Shown here: in pieces, positions 47,143 to 58,546 of the stretch
Layout: each line of letters begins with the position of its first letter
Numbering within the stretch: the stretch's first letter is position 1
NCBI GenBank assembly: GCA_917880885.1
Contig: OU862910.1
Span: 13,714,710 to 13,778,709 of the forward strand
Origin: Limnephilus marmoratus
Lineage: Eukaryota > Arthropoda > Insecta > Trichoptera > Limnephilidae
Direction of reading: 5' to 3'
Length of the DNA: 64,000 nucleotides
Position numbers and translations under genes: made by a program
Notes under the pieces: model-generated
What the model saw: the letters and a program-made list of their open reading frames with translations, nothing else
Databases searched by the model: none
What the model was told of the DNA's origin: nothing

Positions 47143-47327
47143 TGTGATTGTTATAAATGAAATCCTCCAGTTTATGCAGTAATAATGTTAACTCTTTATT
47201 CACCATTGGAAACGTACACAAGAGAGTAATAGACAAGGGAGTACATTGCGTATTGACAACTAAACAATATTAACAGCTACGTTGTAGCCAACCTAAGATT
47301 CACGATTTACATTGTTATATTCTAACA
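47143..47327 (-). repeat. Copia B 5' LTR
   Basis: 185 bp, the partner of 24105-24289 with two visible substitutions. It is followed by the TAATT target duplication. Confidence 0.92.
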
Positions 47328-48675
47328 TAATTAAATAAAAAATAAATATTATTTATCATTTAAATTTGTTCTGATAAAAGATTTAATGTACGTGGGCCAA
47401 TAAAACTGCTATGTGTTTATTGTGTCTGCATTAATTTGGTATTGGTTTGAGAGGTGTAAATATATCATAATATATTATTTTTCTGATTCTATTTTCACTT
47501 TTACGAAACTAGCTTTGTTGAGGGCATTACCAGAGAAAACCAGAAATATGTCATTTTCAAATCAGATTTTAGACGTATTGACTCTTTTCCGCAAAAAATT
47601 ATAAATGGATTTCGAAAGATTGTTCTTTTGTCTAGCATTCGCATGTAATAAATTTTGAGAATTTTTTTAAAAATTTTAGTATAATAAGGTTATTCCATAG
47701 GTCGTTGGCAGATTTGTTCAATTTTCAAAAAAGTTTTTGTATTATACCACACCCATTTCAAATAATGTAATCATGCAGTAAAATAAATCAATACATTATC
47801 TAGCAGAGTTATGTTTTAGAATTTTAATTTTAGTTTCAATAAAATCATTAAAAAATATGTTCGTACATGTGTTTCTTGACGAAAATTGGTCCATTTGTGT
47901 ATTTATTTACGCACTTACAAACTAATATATTTCAGATTTTTTTAACTTTCTTATTAAATTTAGATATTATTGAAAAAGATAAATACTTTAATCAAAAAAT
48001 AACTACAAAAAGTACATTATTTTAATAGTTTTATCATCACGCCTTTCGGCATTTTTGGATGAAGCTATAAATTAAAGCTAATTTGAATTGAAATAAATTC
48101 GATATTGAGTTATAATTTAAAATAGCTGGTACGGAGAATAATTAATCTTTCTCGTTGTAACCGGCCTACACGATCGTAAGAACAACTTTCGACGAAATGT
48201 GGATTTTCGTCCGCTGGCTGGTTAAACGCTCTTAAATACATAATATTTCGTAGTTGCAGTATGAATAATTTAAGGATATTAAATATTTTAGTTCATTTTT
48301 TTAATTAACTCCGTTGAAAATGTTTTATTTCATTATATCGATGGTATTGATTGCATCTAAGTGCTAACAATAAAGGAGAACACGTTTAATTAGTTTGAAT
48401 CTACCACAGAATCCTAACGTTTCTAATCTCTTGAGTTACAAATGAATCGCTTTAGCAGTCAATGCCCCCCCTACCCTCTCAACCATTACCAACCCTTATT
48501 GGGGAGTTCGATCTAAATTGACTGCAGCTCCCCTTAGTCCGGGGGGAGAGAGGGGTGGGGGAGACGGACGGAATATATTTTTATCAATCACGAAAAGCAT
48601 TCATCTTCTGGAGTCGGCTTTATTTTGGACCCGAATTTAATCAATAAGAAACCGTAAATAGCGCATTGAAATAAT
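47328..48675. other. No gene; degenerate dispersed repeat inside
   Basis: AT-rich. The stretch 47500-48240 contains phrases (AAAACCAGAAATATGTCATT, GACGTATTGACTCTTTTCCG) that recur, reverse-complemented and diverged, at 61500-61900. No coding feature is seen. Confidence 0.55.
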
Positions 48676-48921
48676 TTTCTGCCAGTTTCTACGTCGGCCA
48701 CAACAGATTTTTCATTAGTACTTATCTGTCAAATATTTATTGATTGTACCAAGGCTCGAATATCTTTCTTTTTTTACATTAGCTCCACGCAGGAGGCCTT
48801 GAGAAAATCAATTTTCTGCCTTTTTCTACGTCGACCACAACAGATTTTTCATTAGTATCTGACAAATATTTATTGATTGTACCATGATTCGAATATCTTT
48901 ATTTGTTTACATTAGCTCCAC
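48676..48921. repeat. Duplicated block of about 110 bp around a LINE tail
   Basis: Two diverged copies (48676-48790 and 48813-48921) both running from ATTTTCTGCC through CCACAACAGATTTTTCATTA to ACATTAGCTCCACG. Each ends in a minus-orientation LINE tail; between them is a short tail remnant CAGGAGGCCTTGAG. Confidence 0.75.
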
Positions 48922-49230
48922 GTAGATGTTCCTGAGTAAAATATTACCCTTCAGGGCCTATGTCATCTTTGGGGAGGCAGTGTGGAGGATTTTTTTGGGA
49001 AAGACTTGAGGGGAAATTCTAGGAAGAAAAAAGTATGAGAGTGTGTAGAAATCAGGATGTCAGTGTGTCCAGGAGTGACGTTCGAATAAATCTATCCCTC
49101 ACACTGCAGTTCAAGGCGGTGTTCTGAGAGTCCTGCTAGATAGGTCAAAAGGTCTCCATCAACCAATCTCTCCCGATACAGCCTGCCACGCAGTAAGGTG
49201 GGCAAACGCATACGTCGCCAAGACTTAGAC

Positions 49231-50244
49231 CAGGGATTCCCAAACTATTTTGGACAAGTGACCCCTTTTCCAAAATGAACTGTTACCCCAGACCCCCCAT
49301 GGCAAATTACCTACTTTTAAAATCAACCCCCTTAGGGGCCGTTCAAGTATTACGTAACGCAATTTTTGAAGATTTTTGACCCCCCCCCCCCATGTAACGC
49401 GCCGTAACGTTTTCCTGTACACCCCCCCCCCCCTAGGCGTTACGTATCGCCCAAGTGGCTTTACTTGAAATTCACATTTAAGTTGCGCAAAGTGCTATAA
49501 AAATGTTAGAGACACATTGGTAAGTGTTGATTTGATGGAGATGCAATAAATCCGAACTTCAAGTAGTCCAAACTGTATTGTCTGCATTTTTTTTTCGTGT
49601 CCGCCATCATAAAACTCTCAGTAATCATGCAAATAAAAAAATAAGAAACTACCTAAATAATAAACAATAATTAACTGTTAACCGGTCAAATGCCGTCCAA
49701 AATCACGAAAATTTACGAAAGCTCCCGCGAAATCACGACTTTGAAATTTGAATTCAATATTTTGTCGATTAATTTTGAACTATCGTATATTTTATTGACC
49801 GAAACACATTCCTAAAACAATAAACTATGTACCAAAACAACACTACTTTCGTTAATTACGTAAATTAATAGGTTTTACGATGTTTTTGTCGAGGAACACG
49901 CATCAACCTTGACAGATAACAATCGCGGCAAAATTTGACAGTTCGATGTCATAGAGAAAATTATTTAAAAATATCCTGGGGTTGCAAGGTGAATAAAATT
50001 TCTACCCGCCGTATGGTTATATAATGACGGAAGCGATTCTGACACTGTTCTTCATACAACGTCTGTACATAGATGGGTCAAAATCGCAGACAAACATGTT
50101 TTCATGGGAATATTTTTTTCGGGCATGCGCAAGGGTCGATTTTCAGACCTCGTCGACCCCCAAAATCAGTTTTCGTTTATGTCGACCCCTAGGAAACCGA
50201 TATCGACCCCAAGGGGTCGATATCGACCACTTTGGGAATCCCTG
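49231..50244. mobile_element. Non-autonomous hAT transposon
   Basis: 1014 bp with terminal inverted repeats CAGGGATTCCCAAA (49231) and TTTGGGAATCCCTG (ending 50244), flanked by a perfect 8-bp duplication ACTTAGAC (49223-49230 and 50245-50252). There is no transposase ORF. Its tips differ from the hAT at 15908 (CAGTGTTCCGCAAA), so that transposase is unlikely to have moved it. The right end repeats a GTCGACCCC/GGGGTCGATATCGACC theme. Confidence 0.93.
49333..49445. repeat. C-rich MITE-like repeat inside the hAT element
   Basis: Starts GGGGCCGTTCAAGTATTACG, has long C runs, and ends near GGCGTTACGTATCGCCC. I recognise the GGGGCCGTTCA...TTACGTAACGC motif from widespread arthropod MITE-like repeats; the right terminus is degenerate. 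Confidence 0.5.
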
Positions 50245-50689
50245 ACTTAGACAAACCTCACCCCATGAACCCGAACACCACTGTTAAGTCACCAAACGTA
50301 GCGAACTAATTGGGGTGACCTGTGGCAGAGGTGCTGGTAGTCCAATAAATGGTGATCCGTGACCATAATTAGTATGAAACCGAGCGCAAAGACACTGTCG
50401 CCAACCTCATTCGCCCATAATACTGCAAGTCGCATATATGCACAACGGCGCCCCGCCATTTTTTCCATCCAAGTAGGTATACCTCAAACGCTTAACTTTC
50501 ATCACTCCGCCGCTTTTATAGTCCATGATGTTTTATCCGAAATCGGCGACAGTCGACGCTTTCGTGCCATATCTCATTTTATATCTAATATCTATGGTTT
50601 TGACACAATAATCGATCGGCTCACTTGATGACTAATTATTTCGTGATTAACAGGAAAAGATGAAAGATGAAACATATTGTTTTAAAATT

Positions 50690-51415
50690 ATTATATTTAT
50701 TTATTTATTTATTTTCGGGAAATCGACAGTTTACATTTTTTCAATTTGTACATTTTTGTATAGCCAGAATAAAACCAATTATGGATTTCCTCCTTGTGAC
50801 TTTACCTCTAATTAAAGAGCACAATAAAAAAGTTGAAATAATAAAATTTATAATAAATAAGTTTGAGATCAAAAGTATTATAAAACAAAAGATTAAATTT
50901 ATAAAACTAAAATTTACATAAAACATACAAATTTCAATACATTGGTAACCATAAGAAGCCAGGTTGTACATATAAATCAAATCACAACAGAATTATAAGT
51001 ATAAACGATAGAAACATAGACATATAACATATTCATGAAACATCAGAGAAATACTCTTGTGCACCTTATATTTTGTAAGTTCGGAAATGAAAATGTCCAC
51101 CTTGGATAATACGCTATTGTAACTATTGCATAAACTGTTCAGGCAAGAATTCTGCTTACAGTTTTTCTTGCATTGATCCACCCTGAACAGGACAGAAGAG
51201 CGTGTTGTACGCGCAGGTACATTAAATTGCATTTTATTTAGCAACTCTTGGCATTGAATATTTTTGTCAACTAATTTACACAGGAATATTGCTTCCATAT
51301 TATGCCTTCGTACACTCAATGAATCAATTTTAACGTATGAAGCTGCCTTTGCAAAATTATTAAATCTTACATATGACTTGTAACAAAGATATTTGAGGAT
51401 TTTGTTATATTATAA
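50690..51415 (-). pseudogene. LINE RT C-terminal relic
   Basis: On the minus strand: NKILKYLCYKSYVRF, DSLSVRRHNMEAIFLCKLVD and FNVPARTTRSSVLFRV, the tail of a Jockey/CR1-like ORF2, then a 3' UTR and an (ATAA)n-type tail near 50695-50720. The RT core is missing. Confidence 0.7.
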
Positions 51416-53171
51416 AAATGAAAGTAGAGGATTTACTTGCTGCAGATCGGTAGGAACACTCAATATCGCCCAAGTGTAAGACCACCATTCAGAAACCACC
51501 AAAATCCAGCAAAAGACCCAAAGTGAAATACCACCACATCGAAACCTTGCTTGAAATAGCTTTAGTCACATTCGGTGTCCAGATCTGAATAGTCACCTGG
51601 TACTTCCCCACCTTCCTCCTCCACATCTCCTTCCCCTCCAATACTTCAATTTTATTGACGGTACAAAAGAGGTACCTATATCTTTTGAGTGTTGTTTCAA
51701 GGATCTTGGAATAATAACGTAGGTATTATATCAGGAATTGTTTCTTTATTCACAATAATTATACGTATTTTTATTTGATCATCAATTCACGGTTGACTGT
51801 AACGAATTTAATGAAATATAAGGTTTTCTTTCAGGTCCACCTCCAATTTAATTTATTAAACAAAGCTTTTCTCCAAAAAAATGTCCAATAAAACACATTT
51901 TATTCTTTGTGATATTTTTTTTATTTAGAATGGGATTATTTGAAAAAAATAATTAATTCCATTTTATAATCAGACCTATTTAAAAAATAAATTATTGGCA
52001 TTGGTTTCATATTTTTATGGCAGCAGGATTATTTATTGTGATAAAACATAAATAATGTAAATAATGTTAAAACTTCTTTATTTTAGTTAGATTTTCAAAA
52101 ACAGTCGTATTATCTGGAATCTTTGTTTAAAAACTACAAAGTTTAACAGAAGGTTTCGTTAATTTAGTGTATTTATTATTCAAAAAACCGCCGTATTTTT
52201 TATTTTTTTTTTATTTAGACATATATAATATTTTTTACATTTTATGTGAAACATGATAGTTAGACGTATATATAAAATAGAAAATATATTCGTAGTCCTC
52301 CTCACTAGGAGATCCTGTGCTGAGGGGGACTATGCTTTGGATAAGTTTTTCAGCAACTTCTATGGTTTAACTTCAATGTTTGGATAAGGTTTATTATCTG
52401 GAATCTTTATTTTAAAAGTACAAAGTTTAAAAAAAAAAGTTTTCAACTAGCAATAATCGCACCTCGGATAAACCTCATTGGTTACGTTATCGCCACTACG
52501 CAAAGTTTAACAGAAGGTTTTGTTTAATTTGGTGTAATTATTATTGTGTGAAGCTGCCTTGACAACCTTTTACGTTTTAGGTATTTATACCTATATTTCT
52601 TCGATTGAGCAAACATTTTCAAATACCTAATATCTTATACCGAAGAACTACCGCCGGAGTTGACACCACGACCTGCTATTTATTCCACACGGCAGAACGA
52701 ACGTTCTGGCCCAGCACAACATGACAAGAGGTATGGTCCTGCTAAATGAAACCTCAAGGTCTCTTGACATTTTGAACATCGGCCTAGAAGATTGCAAAAA
52801 TCATTAATCAGGAACCGTAGAATGCATTCTTGTTTCACATATCTATTTTTGGGTTATGTAGATTATTGCACGTGTGTTGTGTAGTTTGTTGCACTGATAA
52901 ATCTGTAATATTTCATTGAACAAAATATTTTAAAAAATCATTGAGATGTTGAAAAAGAGATTTTAAAATGTCGCTTCCCGACAGTTGATCCCTCGACAGT
53001 TGACCCCCCTGAAATTATAAATATTATTTTTTATTTTTTTTATTGATAAACTAATGTTTAAGACAAGATTTTTATCATAATCACAACAATTATGGCTATA
53101 AATGTTAATAAGCAGTAATTGTTAAATAAAACATTAGTATATATTTAATTATTTGGCGGGTAGGAGATAAA
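51416..53171. other. No gene; diverged internal repeats
   Basis: AT-rich. Phrases TTATCTGGAATCTTT and CAAAGTTTAACAGAAGGTTT occur twice each between 52100 and 52530, so a block of about 300-370 bp is duplicated. Nothing else is recognised. Confidence 0.5.
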
Positions 53172-53294
53172 CCGACGTAGCTCAGTGGATAAGAACAGTT
53201 GACCGGAAATCAGAAGAACGCGGGTTCGAGTCCCGTCGCGTCGGCGGCGTGTATCTTTTCTCGGGAGATTTTTTCAATGTAGATGAGTATTTCA
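53172..53294 (+). repeat. tRNA-like SINE head
   Basis: 53172-53245 folds like a tRNA: acceptor CCGACGT pairs with GCGTCGG, the T arm is GCGGG-TTCGAGT-CCCGT, and the A box is TAGCTCAGTGGA. The anticodon loop would be CCGGAAA, lacking the usual U33, and no serine-type long arm is present, so I call it a SINE head or tRNA pseudogene rather than a tRNA gene. The body GTATCTTTTCTCGGGAG follows, cut by the foldback element. Confidence 0.6.
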
Positions 53295-53666
53295 ATTTTT
53301 TGTATTTCTTGGGCATTAACTATGTTGCATTTTCTAGACATTTTGTTTTTTGAAGAGTTTTATTAAATGTACATTTGTTACTTAAATTTATTTTTTCCGC
53401 AACCGGTTTCGATACAACCGTATAATTAACGAGCAGAATTAAAACTAATTTAAAAATTAATAATATTGACTCCTCCCACCGCTTTCCCCCTCCCCCCAAA
53501 ATCATCCCTCCCACTACTCCCACCTAATTAATCTTTGGTACTTGCATTTAATTTTTAAGTTAGTTTTAATTCTGCTCGTGAATGATACGGTTGTATCGAA
53601 ACCGGTCGCGGAAAAATTAAATTTAAGTAACAAATGTACATTTAATAAAAGTCTTCAAAAAACAAA
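53295..53666. mobile_element. Foldback (long inverted repeat) element
   Basis: Arms of about 110-120 bp (about 53343-53461 and 53550-53664) are imperfect reverse complements sharing CAACCGGTTTCGATACAACC-type sequence, with a loop of about 90 bp. The unit is flanked by a 12-bp direct repeat ATGAGTATTTCA (53283-53294 and 53667-53678). The A-rich right end and long duplication suggest retroposition, while the arms suggest a MITE; the mechanism is uncertain. Confidence 0.75.
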
Positions 53667-53679
53667 ATGAGTATTTCAG

Positions 53680-54362
53680 GCTAATAATTATAAATATTAT
53701 AATTTTAACTGCATTATTTTACCAGTTTCAAACCAAAAATCGTCTTCAAAAATACCGTTAACGATAAGGTAATATGGATAGATATCAAACAAATTTATAT
53801 ATTTTTATAGTGTCGTTTTTTTGTACATATATGTGTATTGTACATATAAGTAGTTTTATTCTTGATGCACTTGAATGAAAGTATTTTTTTTTATATTTTT
53901 GTTATTATTTTTTTCTGAAAATATACACTTATTTAAAACAAGCCTTTCTCCGAATCTTTGCAAAAAACTCTTACCCATTATTCGAATGCTTTTATATTTA
54001 TTACGTGATAAGTTCAAAATCATAAAAAAAGATAATGCATTCGTTCTTTAAAAAAAAAAACACTTATTTAAATCAAGCTCTTTCTTCCAATCTTTGTAAC
54101 AAGGTCTGGGCCCATTACATGAAGGGTTATTATTGAGTCCGCGTTCACAATCAGATAAGCAATATTCCCCGCCGAATAATGTCCGTATTGTGCTAAACAA
54201 AAGACGTCCATCCCCCCCTGAGCCGCAGAAAAGACATCAGCCATTTTATCATCCGGCCAATTTAGCTGATAAACGGGTTCCCCTTGTTCCGTGCTGGCCC
54301 ATCAATGTTTTCATTTACAGTTAGGGCCGGCGCGGAAAAATAAAATGCAATACTAATTTGCT
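53680..54362. other. No gene recognised
   Basis: AT-rich until about 54100, then a GC-richer 250 bp with a 60-codon plus frame (54133-54324) ending FIYS that I do not recognise. Confidence 0.45.
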
Positions 54363-55985
54363 CCTTTTTTTAAATTAACTCCACACAGGAGGCTTTGAGG
54401 AAAATAATTTCCCTCATGGCCAATGTCATCTAAGATGCTGTGTGGAGGGTCTTTCTGAGGAGAGGAAGGAATGAACATTGATCTTGAAGAGACCCATGCT
54501 GTAGGACGGAGGAAATACAGAGGCCGGCAAATCGTTCCACAGCCGAGCTGTTGAACACAAGAACGAGTCGAAGAAGCGTCCCGTTCTCATGTGACAAAGG
54601 TCAAGCGTGTATGTTAGGCACGCGTTTGGCGTGTTTCCCACTATGCACCAGTTGGGAATGTCCCGACTATGCACCATGCCGAAGGGATCAATGACGCTAG
54701 TTCCTCGGAGCATCTTCCATTGTAATACTGGTAGAATAAGGACAGCATTCCCGACGCCTATGCTCTAAAGATTGCAGTCCGTCTGTTAAGATGGGAGAAT
54801 CTATCAAACAGACCGCCCGTTTCTGCACAGAGTAAAGGTTTTTTTTTAAGTTTTTTGGAGCTCCAAACCAGAGGTGGCTGCCAAATTCAACCATGGGCGC
54901 ACTTGCGATTTGTACAGGGTTAGCAGTTGTGTACTATTAAAGTATCTGCGGGCCCTGTACAGTACGCCCAGTTTCTGAGAGGCTTACTTAACTCTGGTTT
55001 CGATGGAGCCCCCGTACCTGAGCTGGTCACTTAGAGTTACACCAAGCATATCGATGGAGGTCCTGTTCGGAAGATTTCATCGAAGGACGTTGTCAGAAAT
55101 GATTGGGTCTTTGAAACATTAAATTCGACGAGGTTATTCTTACCCCAAGAGAAAACACTCACGAGGTAACCGTCCATTCTTTGCTTCAAAGCCCTCCGAG
55201 CTATTGGAGTTTGTGTGCCCTTTGGGGGCTTGTCAAACAAAAATCTATCATGGACTGTACTGTCATCCGCGTAATAATGAATCGGTGCACATGACAAGAG
55301 GTCATTGATGTGCAACAGAGACAATTTCGGTGACAGAACCGATCCCTGTGGGACGCCAGCATTTATCGCAAAGCGAGGAAGAGGTGAAACCGTCAGCAAC
55401 CGCCTGAATCGACCTCTCCCTCAAAAAATCGACAATCCACGTACACAAGAATGCGGGAAGTCCGTAAGAAGGCAGTTTGTTGACAAGCTCTCGGTGCCAA
55501 ACCAAAGGCCAAGTCAAAGGCCTTGAAAATATTTGTTTTTTTTATTAATTTTATTTAAATAAAAACAAACATTACCGGGTTACGAATAACCCAACAATGT
55601 TTGAAAATCTCCTACTACCACCACAGAAAGCCGAAATTTTTGCTTGTGTTGTGATAGAGGACTTAGCCAGCCGAGGAATCGAACACGCGACGCCCGGGTG
55701 GGACCCAAGCGCTATGCCCACTCAACCACTGACCGGTCAAATATCCAGTCTCAAATCTCAGTGCAACCGTTTGGTTCTCACCGAAACGTTCCAAAAAAAA
55801 CGTTCCCCTAAACATGCGTCACATACGCGAGAAGATCACCGCGCGAGCGGTTCCGCCGGAATCCGTATTGACGGTGGTTAATAATTTTGTTCTTCTTGAG
55901 GTATGTGAGCAGTTTGTCGTTGTTAACACGTTCCTTCACCTTAGACAGAACTGATGTAATCGCTATGGGGCGGTAGTTGGCTGTT
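54363..55985 (-). pseudogene. LINE copy, decayed, same family as 3600-5411
   Basis: On the minus strand, from 55985: NYRP-type start, ALRF/ISKAFD region split by a SINE (55533-55738), VWHRELVNKLPSYGLPA, INAGVPQGSVLSP, HYYADDSTVHD with the DD pair, then the C-terminal tail RTGRFFDSFLCSTARLWNDL and SFLSSERPSTQHLR. Several frameshifts break it into pieces. The 3' hairpin CTCCACACAG...CTGTGTGGAG (54373-54445) and a short T run (A tail) complete it. It is close enough to 3600-5411 to align codon by codon. Confidence 0.88.
55533..55738 (-). mobile_element. tRNA-derived SINE nested in LINE
   Basis: 206 bp on the minus strand, flanked by AAATAT (55527-55532 and 55739-55744). The head has an A box TGGTTGAGTGGG and a B box TGTTCGATTCC, and the tail is A-rich. 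A perfect hairpin GGGTTACGAATAACCC lies at 55577-55592, followed by the tail. Confidence 0.75.
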
Positions 55986-55989
55986 TATC

Positions 55990-56240
55990 AGTTGCGTAAA
56001 ATACGTTTGATGGTAAGGTACAATCATCATCATCACTCTTGCTTCTAAAACGCCTGGTGGGTCTTGGCCTCTTCAAGAGTCTTCCTCCACTCATCTCGAT
56101 TTTTATGCCAGCTCTCTCCAGTTTAGAAGCTCCAAGGTAGATGTATCTTTGAGGACGTTGTCGCTCCACCGTAATCTTAGTCTTCCCAGGCTCTTTCGCC
56201 TGTCGGTCTGAAGTCCAGCGGGAACACCTCCTCATAAGGT
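55990..56240 (-). repeat. RTE-type non-autonomous tail
   Basis: On the minus strand it begins in a GC-richer segment (GCTGGACTTCAGACCGACAG) and ends with a GATGATGATGATTG tail (56027-56040), the trinucleotide-type tail of RTE/BovB-dependent retroposons. The minus frame has no domain. Confidence 0.45.
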
Positions 56241-56548
56241 TGAATTGGCAATTTTTTTTAACACAATCATGAAATCCCTAGTTGGAGTATGTTGTGAGGC
56301 TGAAGGTATTGAGGAGGGAACGGAGATGGGGAAGACGAAGAGGAAAGTGGTGAAGAACCTACTTGATTTTTGAGATCTGGTCACCAATAAGCCATTTCAA
56401 GCAAACATTTAGATTATGAATGGTGGTATTTCACCAAATATACTTTCAGTATCTACCACTCTGTAACATGCCGCCAATATAACAAACTATTACATTATTT
56501 TAAATAAGCAAATTGTGAAACATCACAAATTAATAAATTAAATTTTAC

Positions 56549-56624
56549 CAGCACAAGATGAGATTTGAATACGTGACCTCCGAATTTGTAGCCAAGGAGC
56601 AAAACCACTAAACCACGAAGGCCA
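56549..56624 (-). repeat. tRNA-like SINE head
   Basis: Minus strand: GGCCTTCGTGGTTTAGTGG (A box TGGTTTAGTGG) and GTATTCAAATCTC (B-box-like), about 30 bp apart as in a tRNA. The body is unclear. Sequence between it and 56240 is unassigned. Confidence 0.55.
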
Positions 56625-56639
56625 TAAAAAAATATTTAA

Positions 56640-57955
56640 GTCACAAATGCGTAATTTTTTTTTACCCAATATTTAATTTGAATACTGGCGTCCAAGAAAT
56701 TCCTGATTGCCAGGCCAGTCCGTCTCTGCGAAAGGGCTATTGAATTCTTCCCTATCTAAGTATCTCCCAGAACCTTCCCTAAGCATCTTCCAGAACATTC
56801 TCTTTACGCTTCTGCCGTTGATTGAATCGCCCGCCATCACGCTGTCATCAATCTGGGTGCCGATATCGCGCCTAGCAGAATTAACACGGCATAGAAATCG
56901 CGCCAGTCACCGGGAACTTTGTCAAAAAATCGATTATTTTTCAAAACATCACTGTGTTTTGTTCCTAAATAATTATCCCTTTTTATTTGAAATCAAAAAT
57001 TGCTCACGCAATATATTGTTTTTAACCGTGGTCTTAGACAGGAGGATCGAATTATCGTGGTAACCGTTCAAGCATGAAAAACCGCATTATTTTTTTACAC
57101 TTAAAAAAAAGAAAATGATAAACTTCTGGATTGTTTTCGGATAGCCGTTACATTATCCATAAATTCTAACTAAACTAAAGATATTTTTTGATATATTTTT
57201 CAGGCCCATGAGTCTTTTGAACACCGTTCCCACTGAAGAGAGAAATCGATAGAAAAGTAATGTAGGCGTGTCTGGTCGATTTTATGATTTTTAGGTACGA
57301 TTTCGCCAGATCAATTTTTCCTTGGATACTTCAGACGAAATTGATTAAACTTTATCAAAGGATGGACATGTTTCTTGAATGGAAAATCATTTTTATTGAC
57401 CACTCTAGGACCTAGGAGTCAGTAGGTCTTATTTCTACTAAATTAGAAACTTCTTTATTTGTTAAAAGCCAAATGCTTTTTAACACCGTCATCTCTTTTT
57501 CGCGACGGTACAGCAACAAACCAATTTAAAAAAATAAAAGTTTACTTTCGGTCGTGCCTCTGTCTGTAATCGGCCTCAACGAACTCTAGAACATTGCTTC
57601 GAACGTTGAACATTGCATTTTTCAGTTCATTCTCAAAATTGGAAGAGTTTGTTATCCATGATTATATATTCTATACTTACCTTTATAATATTTTATAACA
57701 GTTTTTTTTAATTGCTTTTTTCACAATTGGAATGTTTTGTCGAGAATTCAGACTAACCCCCTTGATGATAGATGAGACACGAAGCATAAAACTGGGTTCC
57801 ACTTTTTTACCACCAATTAGTCCAATTTGACCTAATTTGTTCCAACGCTCTAACGCCGAAGACCGGAAACTACTGAATCCAGTCCCGCGCACTGTTGATA
57901 ACAGTAGAGGACGTTTAGACAAGATATTGGTAAGCAATAGTGCATTTTTTTACGT
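56640..57955. other. No firm gene
   Basis: Contains a 118-codon plus frame (56707-57063) and an 84-codon minus frame (57683-57937), neither with a domain I know. Both could be pieces of older transposons. Confidence 0.45.
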
Positions 57956-58270
57956 GATTTCCACACAGGAGGCCCTGAGGAAAATAATTTCCCTCAGGGC
58001 CTATGTCATCTTTGGGGATGCTGTGTGGAGGGTTTTTTTAAGGAAAGGAAGGAGGGGAGAGTTCTGGGAAGGAAGAGCGTTTAAGGGGTGGGTAGGAATC
58101 TGGGGTTCAGTGTGTCCTGGTCATCCGCCTCCAAAACCTAGACAAACCTCACCCCATGAACCCGGGCACCCCTGTTAAATCACCAAACGTAGCGAACCAC
58201 TTGGGGTGACCTATGGCAGAGGTGTTGGTTATCCGATAAAGGTTCCCGGGGCGACGGTACCCATTCCCGC
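57956..58270 (-). repeat. LINE 3'-tail repeat, best-preserved copy
   Basis: Minus orientation. The hairpin CCACACAGGAGGCCCTGAGG...CCTCAGGGCC (57960-58000) and CTGTGTGGAGG (58020-58030) match the end of the LINE at 5411. Beyond it are CCCCATGAACCCGGGCACCC, CACTTGGGGTGACC and a short GGTTCCCGGGGCGACGG motif repeated near 58300. It has no RT coding, so it is either another LINE family with the same 3' end or a non-autonomous element that borrowed it. Confidence 0.75.
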
Positions 58271-58546
58271 CTCAGAAATTGAAAATGACTATCCCGGGGC
58301 GGCGATACCCATTCACGCCTCCAAAATTGATTGAACCCGTAATTTTACACGGGTCTGAGCACGTGTATAATAAAAAAAAAATAACGTTACTCCGGAATAG
58401 CGGTTAGTTGAAATAATTAATTCACGCGTTCACCGCTCGCTTTCTAACTTTATTTTTCCAATTAAAATTGTTTTAACAATTTAAATGCAAACTTATTTTC
58501 GAATGCATCTAATTGTTTAATGCATTATAATAATAATTTCTAATTC

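Larger units (their letters stand above)
24105..47327 (-). mobile_element. Copia family B element, complete ends, split by two nested insertions
   Basis: Two 185-bp LTRs (24105-24289 and 47143-47327) flanked by a perfect 5-bp duplication TAATT (24100-24104 and 47328-47332). A half-tRNA primer site and a polypurine tract sit at the right places for minus orientation. The LTRs differ at two positions by eye. Nested inside are a LINE (24764-26758) and a giant-LTR element (28271-44837); without them the element is about 4.7 kb, the normal Copia size. The pol frame has at least two stop codons, so it is no longer autonomous. Confidence 0.93.
48922..50350 (-). repeat. LINE 3'-tail repeat, split by a hAT element
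   Basis: Minus-orientation copy of the repeat at 57956-58270: GGGCCTATGTCATCTTTGGG (about 48955), a longer middle, then ACAAACCTCACCCCATGAAC and CAAACGTAGCGAAC after the interruption at 49231-50244. It has no coding content. Confidence 0.7.

Noticed and set aside
53172..53245. Possible functional tRNA gene
   Set aside because: Acceptor and T arms pair, but the anticodon loop lacks U33, the implied serine anticodon lacks a long variable arm, and a SINE-like body follows.
54107..54125. Second Copia primer site (CTGGGCCCATTAC)
   Set aside because: One base off the initiator-Met match and no LTR edge beside it.
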